Origin: Tolypeutes matacus
Lineage: Eukaryota; Chordata; Mammalia; Cingulata; Chlamyphoridae
Direction: 5' to 3'
Assembly: GCA_026826555.1 (NCBI GenBank)
Contig: JAKSZT010054396.1
Location: 19,366,233-19,430,232 of the forward strand
DNA: 64,000 nt
The translations under genes were made by a program, and so were the position numbers. Below, piece by piece: positions 59,036-64,000 of the stretch (position 1 is the first letter of the stretch; the number at the start of each line of letters is the position of its first letter). Under the pieces are notes generated by a model. That model was given only the letters and a program-made list of their open reading frames with translations, searched no databases and was not told the origin of the DNA.

Positions 59036-59280
59036 TCCCATTTCCTCTAAGAAACCTTCCTAATCTCTGTCCCATCCTTTCCTATCTGAACTGGAAATAG
59101 CTTTCCCTTAGGACATATAGGTCTTTCCTTTAGAATAGTTATTTGTTTGGCTGTTTTCTCTATCCTTCTGGAAAGCAAGCAGTGACCTGCTTGCTTGTCT
59201 GGTTCATCTTCACCTGCCCCACAGAGCCATGACATAACATGTGCCTGGTGTGTTTTTGTGAACCTTATCACATCTGTGTC
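59036..59280 (+). repeat. L2 LINE 3' region, second copy
   Basis: 'TAAGAAACCTTCCTAATC...CTTCTGGAAAGCAAGCAGTG...ACATGTGCCTGGTGTG' repeats the order of the L2 3' end immediately after the previous copy. Confidence 0.5.
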
Positions 59281-61530
59281 AGAGACCTGATATCATTTCC
59301 AGGGAGGCTCCTTTTCTGAGAAAGTGAGCTACATTCCCAATTTGTCCTTTATCTCGTGGATGGGCCTCACCTAGTGGTGGGGCAGAGAAAAAGCTGGACT
59401 CTGTACTAGCTTCTCTTAAAATAGACCAGATGGCGACAACTAAAATATCTGCTACATGGATTCTCTTTGATTATACCTTGTGGTCACGTTTGATAAAAGT
59501 GTGGGTAAGAGAAAACACTCCTAGGTTAATTTAATAGTCTGGCTCTTCCTTCTTGTAACTAGATGCTGAATATCTGCTACCCAAGTCTATAGGTCTTTCT
59601 GGAGATAGGAATTCTCACCATTCTGAGCTCTCCTTTGAATCTATAGAATCCTTGGAATCCATGGAACTCTCAGTATTTTTGTTCACTAGCCCACACAGGA
59701 GTGGTTACCCCAGAATGACTGTCTCTTGATGCTCTGTCCTTGGGAAGGAAAGACTAGACCTTTCTAATGAGTATCACACCTTGACATGCCAAGTTTACCA
59801 GCAAGAGGCTTTCCCTGTGCCAAAATCTTGCAGGTGTGACAAAGCCCTTTTTGAGATCCTGGGCCTTGTTGACATTGATAAAGTTCCCAGGCCATCATGC
59901 ACCTTATAGAACTTGCAAGTAGTTCCCCCAAGGTAGCCAGGTAATCTCTGTCCTCCATGGGCCCACGAGTGTGGTAGACTCCCTTTCACCCAGTATCTTC
60001 CTGCTCAAACGCCATTTCATGGAGCTCTGGACCCTGTTGGGTGGGCAGTCGTGAGTGCAGGCTTATTGTGCTTAGGCTACTTTTAGACTTTGGGGAGCAA
60101 GAGAAGGACCATGCCTTGCTTCTTCCTCGCCCGCTCAGTTTGTTAGCTTCAGAGATGGCTGTCAAGCATCGGTCACGATGAGAACAGCTTTGCTGTAGCC
60201 ACAATTTCCAAGGGATTGATGTGAAAAATGCTCTTCTCAAAAGAAGAGCCGCAACCCTACAAATGTACAGATTACTTACATGATTATCTTACTTAATGAT
60301 TATCCACCCGTAGCCATGACTGTACTGTCTAACCAGAGAATCTAAGGAAACAAACAAACAAACAAACAAAAACTAGTAGTATTTCTTCAGAACAGAAGTC
60401 CAGAAGAATTGGGCAACAGTGTTCACAACAAATAAAGAAGAAGGTAGGAGTGGGGTCTGAATGTGGGAGTGTTTAAACAGCAAGAGGGTTAGGAGGCAAA
60501 ATGTCATACCATGTTATTGTTTACCTATGCAGTTGCCATAGATCCCCCCAGGTTTATATGAAGAGAGGAGCTGGGGAAGAGCCCCTGACTCTCTAGTTTA
60601 AATTCCCTTAGCACAATGATTCAAAACCTCAGATGATATCTGTTGACTGGAGGGGAAAGAGGTTTTGACTGTGGTAAGCACTCACCATTCTTTGTGCAAT
60701 GCCAGCACGACCCAGGGCAGTTCATAACATTTTAATTTCCTCATAAAATGTGCTTTTATTTCATTTTGCAACATGTAAGCCCATCAGATTGTAGAGATTT
60801 AAGTAAATGGGGAATGTTATTTAAATAGAATCTCATGGAAGACACACCCAGTGATCATTTTCATTCATATTTTTCCATTTCTTTTGGCAGCAATAATACA
60901 GTATTTCTATTTTTCATTATTATGTAGTGTTATAGAGCATATTCCTTGTGGGTTTAGATTCCAAAGTAGCATATCTGATTTATATTTGATAAAGCTGTGT
61001 TTGCCAAGTAATTTTGCTGAAAAGCAGCCAGTCAGGCAGAAAGGGAAGAGCCTACTAAGAAAAGAATGGAGAATATTATGGAGCTGCAGTATAGTTCATT
61101 GGAACTGGGAGAATTTGATTACCAAGAGGTCTGGAGAGTAAAAGCTTGCTTGATTAGACTTAAATTTAAATTTTATCTCACATTTTTGGGGCACTCTGCC
61201 AACCTTTAAGTTAAATGTGGGTTTCATTTTTGCTTATCACCCAGGCCCTTACTTACTTTTTTCCTGTAGCATTGGTCACACAAAAGAAAACAATATAGAT
61301 GACTATATATTTATTGTAACCCTGGCAACTGTTGTTGGTGATTTATTATGGATTCTCTCTTCTGTTCCCAAACAATACATTGTGTTGGCCCAAACTCCCT
61401 GGGGGATTGGCTTTTTTCCTCATTTAGACCAGCTTTAGCTTCATTTTTGTTATAGTGTATTTAGTTGTTTGACTATGGTATCAGATTCTTGAGAAATAAA
61501 AGCCAGTCTTGGGGATACCATCACGTGTTT
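59281..61530. other. Unique DNA, no gene
   Basis: An (AAAC)n tract lies at 60348-60372. Short frames at 59764-60240 on minus and 60851-61438 on plus have no recognisable domain. Confidence 0.45.
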
Positions 61531-61543
61531 AAAAGTGTCTTAA

Positions 61544-61747
61544 GGGAAGCGGCTGTGGCAGAAGCAGTTGAGCTCCTGTTTACCATATGGAGGACCCGAG
61601 TTCGATCCCGGGGACCTCCTGGTAAAAAAAAAAAAAAAAAAAAGGTGTCCCAGCCCTGCACCGCATGGAGAGGCGCAGGCCCCCGCATGGCGGTGCCTCC
61701 GTGAGGCCACGCACCAAAAAGATGATGACCTAACCAGATAGAAAAAA
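61544..61747 (+). mobile_element. Composite DAS-type SINE with an internal poly(A)
   Basis: A tRNA-like head (GCGGCTGTGGCAGAAGCAG; GAGTTCGATCCCGGGGACC) ends at about 61624 in an A-run of about 19. A GC-rich 94-base segment with no tRNA-like unit follows, then 'CACCAAAAAGATGATGACC' and a terminal A-run. AAAAGTGTCTTAA flanks the whole at 61531-61543 and 61748-61760, so both parts were inserted together. The 3' body differs from the other copies here. Confidence 0.9.
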
Positions 61748-61760
61748 AAAAGTGTCTTAA

Positions 61761-64000
61761 AAAGTGTTTAAAAAACCATTTTAACATATGCCATCATAGC
61801 ATAACACAGAAAAACAGAAGCTTTTTTTTTTTCTTTCTCTTCTATTGAGCCACAGAATGGACATAAAAAAAGGTACTTAGTGGTCCTGCGCTCTCCTAGA
61901 CACTCACAAAGGTGTGTTGATTCTGCTTTTCCTGAATTAATTACCCTTATGAGAAGTTGCTTGGTTGCTTGTGTATAAGAGAACCTTATGCAAATATTTT
62001 ATAATTATATTTATTCTACTAGAGCTCTCAGGTCCAGGAAACTGGGTGGGATAAATTATTCGGTCCCAGGACCCTCATCCTGGAGGGCTTTGTGGGTCTT
62101 TTGTTTGAGCACCATAGCTGAGGATGGCCCCCGAGAATGGGAGTCTTTGTGCGCCAAACCCCAGAGTGCACTGGGCTTCCTTCATTAAACAAGCCCTTGA
62201 ATCAACGCAGGCTGTGGCAGCGTAGCAGCGCTAGCGGACGCCCATTTGGATGGCAATTTGGCAGGGAGTCAAACTTTGGCCCTAAAGCAGAGGTGGTGCA
62301 ATTAGACAGCTGAGATGCATTCTCTAAACACACACTTTTAATTGATTTCAGCTTGTTCAGTTCACAAAGATAGCGCTCTGACACATAGCAGCCTTCTTAG
62401 AGGGGCTTATTTTTACTTTTCCTTTATTCAGCAGCGTAATTCAACAGCAGCAGAAGCAACAATAATACAGAGCTCTAAAGAGTGCGTATTTGGCATGGCT
62501 TGGATACAAAAAGTATTATTAAGAACTAATGAGTGAGATAGTTAGATGTTAACCGGAAAAGCATTAATGAGCAGAATAGAATTCTGGCATAAACATCTGT
62601 TTCTGAAGCAGATGTTACCTTGTAAATCTGCTGAAGAAAAAGCCTGTGTAAATGGAACAGTGGACCATTTTAGGTAATAGGAGGGACAGAATGATGTTGC
62701 AAGGTTTTCAGACAGTGTTTTCAGCTGTTCTGAGCCTCCCAAATGACTTTGTGTATTGAGTCGGTGAATTTTCCGGGGCATTTGGGGGTTGACAAAAGAT
62801 ATCAAGCAAGGGTGAGTTACAGCGGCAGATCACAGTGAGCTTGATTGGATGACACGAGCACTGGAGACCACCAATTTTGCTTCATGGGGTGTGATTTGGG
62901 ATTCTCATTAACTCAGTAGCTTGTCTCTTGTCCCATTTGTCTTGGCCTCCATGGTCATTTCAGTATATGGATTGTGGCTGCCATCATCTTCCTGGGCTAG
63001 AGATTTAAGACCTGTTCTGCCTCAGCAAAAAATTACCTCGCCTTTAGACTTATTTGATAACTTACTTTATGTAGGTGACTAAATGGCTGATAATGAGTTA
63101 GTGGTCACAGGTTCAGATATTACACAATGAGGACATTTTAGCAGCTCCCAATCCAATCCGTTCCTTCCAATCCAATCACTTTGTGGCTAAATTTTCAGGG
63201 ATCTGTTCTGATGAGGTTATTTTTTTAAGTGCCTTCAAGTAATACTATGCTGGCAGCGGCCTCGTTCATACCCACGTAGGGACAACCTGATTTATTTTCA
63301 TTTAATGTTATAGAACAACCTTAGAATAGGAAGGAAGCTTTAGGATCATTCAGTTTGTCCAAAGCTCTCAGTGAGCAGATTTTTAAAAAGTGAGCCAAAG
63401 AGATTCACCCAGCATCCCCCAGTGGTTGGTGACAGGGTTAGTCCTTGGAACCTCAGCTCATGCTCCTACTCTGGTGCTCTGCCCACCTTTCCCCATCCTG
63501 GGGCAAAACTCCTGTATCTTTCTCTCTACTGAAGGTCAAGCGAGCAGAGTCCTCTCCAGGGGGAAAAGATCCTTGGGGGAAGACCCTGGGCTTGGCCCAT
63601 TTGGTGCTTTGAAAGTCAAAGGGGGCAGCTAGAGCTAGAATGGAAAGAGTGAATCCCAGCCCCCACCCTTATAGTTAGGGGTCACCCTCACTTAGCTCGT
63701 TTGTTTATATCTACCCACAGCATGGTCATTGGCGTGGCAATTGGGAATCTTTTGGCTTACCATCCTTCTTTGGAAAGCTGTGTTTAGCAGCAGCCTGGCA
63801 AGGCAGTCCCCGCCCTCCCTCCCCACCCCAGGGCATGCTTGGAGCCAACCCAGCAAGCCAATCCCGGGGACCCAGAGCCTACAGTGATGTACTGGCGGCT
63901 GCTGGACGGGTCTACCCCCCGCCACAATAAAAGGGTGGCTCTTAAATCTTTAAGGGAGTATTTCTTGATCAGGGAGCTCTGTCACATTTGGGGCTGGCAC
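61761..64000. other. Unique DNA with conserved-looking blocks
   Basis: No gene is visible. 62140-62480 is repeat-free and dense in transcription-factor-like motifs (CAATTAG, CAGCTG, ATGCAT, TTAATTGA). CCAATCCAATC occurs twice, at 63148-63158 and 63167-63177. 63300-63480 is weakly MIR-like on minus. 63690-63990 is GC-richer and unique. Confidence 0.45.

Noticed and set aside
1..64000. CRISPR array, bacterial operon or intact retroviral genes
   Set aside because: No spaced identical repeats, no dense same-strand genes and no gag/pol/env-like frames. The sequence is mammalian with solo LTRs only.

Overview
This is mammalian nuclear DNA, most likely from a xenarthran and specifically an armadillo such as Dasypus. 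The diagnostic signal is ten copies of a tRNA-derived SINE whose head ends in a B-box-like motif and a 'GGCCTCCT' stretch. The longer copies continue through a second tRNA-like unit to a G-run and an (AAAT)n tail. This is the architecture of the armadillo DAS-SINE family. The window also carries mammalian-wide relics (MIR, L2, old L1, hAT-Charlie) and MaLR-like solo LTRs.

I find no protein-coding gene that I can support. The open reading frames are short and lie in repeats, GC-rich patches or unique AT-rich DNA. None shows a recognisable domain or a run of in-frame exons with splice sites. The window is best read as intergenic DNA or the inside of a very large intron. The only recognisable RNA gene relic is a U2 snRNA retrocopy at 12752-12937, with an A-tail and matching target-site duplications.

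Layout. 1-2000: two MaLR-like LTRs and a miRNA-sized hairpin. 3.3-3.7 kb: a full-length dimeric SINE with a 15-bp duplication. 5.3-8.3 kb: an L2 relic, unique DNA and a MIR. 8.5-11.1 kb: an ancient L1 in reverse orientation, interrupted by a GC-richer block. 11.6-13 kb: a MIR, an ancient unnamed repeat and the U2 retrocopy. 13-18.4 kb: mostly unique AT-rich DNA. 18.4-19 kb: a complete solo LTR. 19.8-22.8 kb: a second hairpin and three SINEs, two of them nearly identical. 22.8-34 kb: unique DNA with MIRs, one hAT with its 8-bp duplication, a 3' L1 piece and a MER5A-like element. 34-47 kb: MIR/L2/hAT relics and two short SINEs. 47.5-48.8 kb: an unexplained A-tailed insertion and the most GC-rich patch. 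50-59.3 kb: a long L2, two dimeric SINEs, a microsatellite and more L2. 59-64 kb: mainly unique DNA with one composite SINE and conserved-looking non-coding blocks.

There is no gene cluster and no evident new multi-gene system. The items most worth a second look are the two hairpins, the composite SINE, the A-tailed insertion with a 15-bp duplication, and several unique blocks that may be regulatory. All homology calls were made by eye from remembered consensus patterns, so repeat borders are approximate unless a target-site duplication is given.
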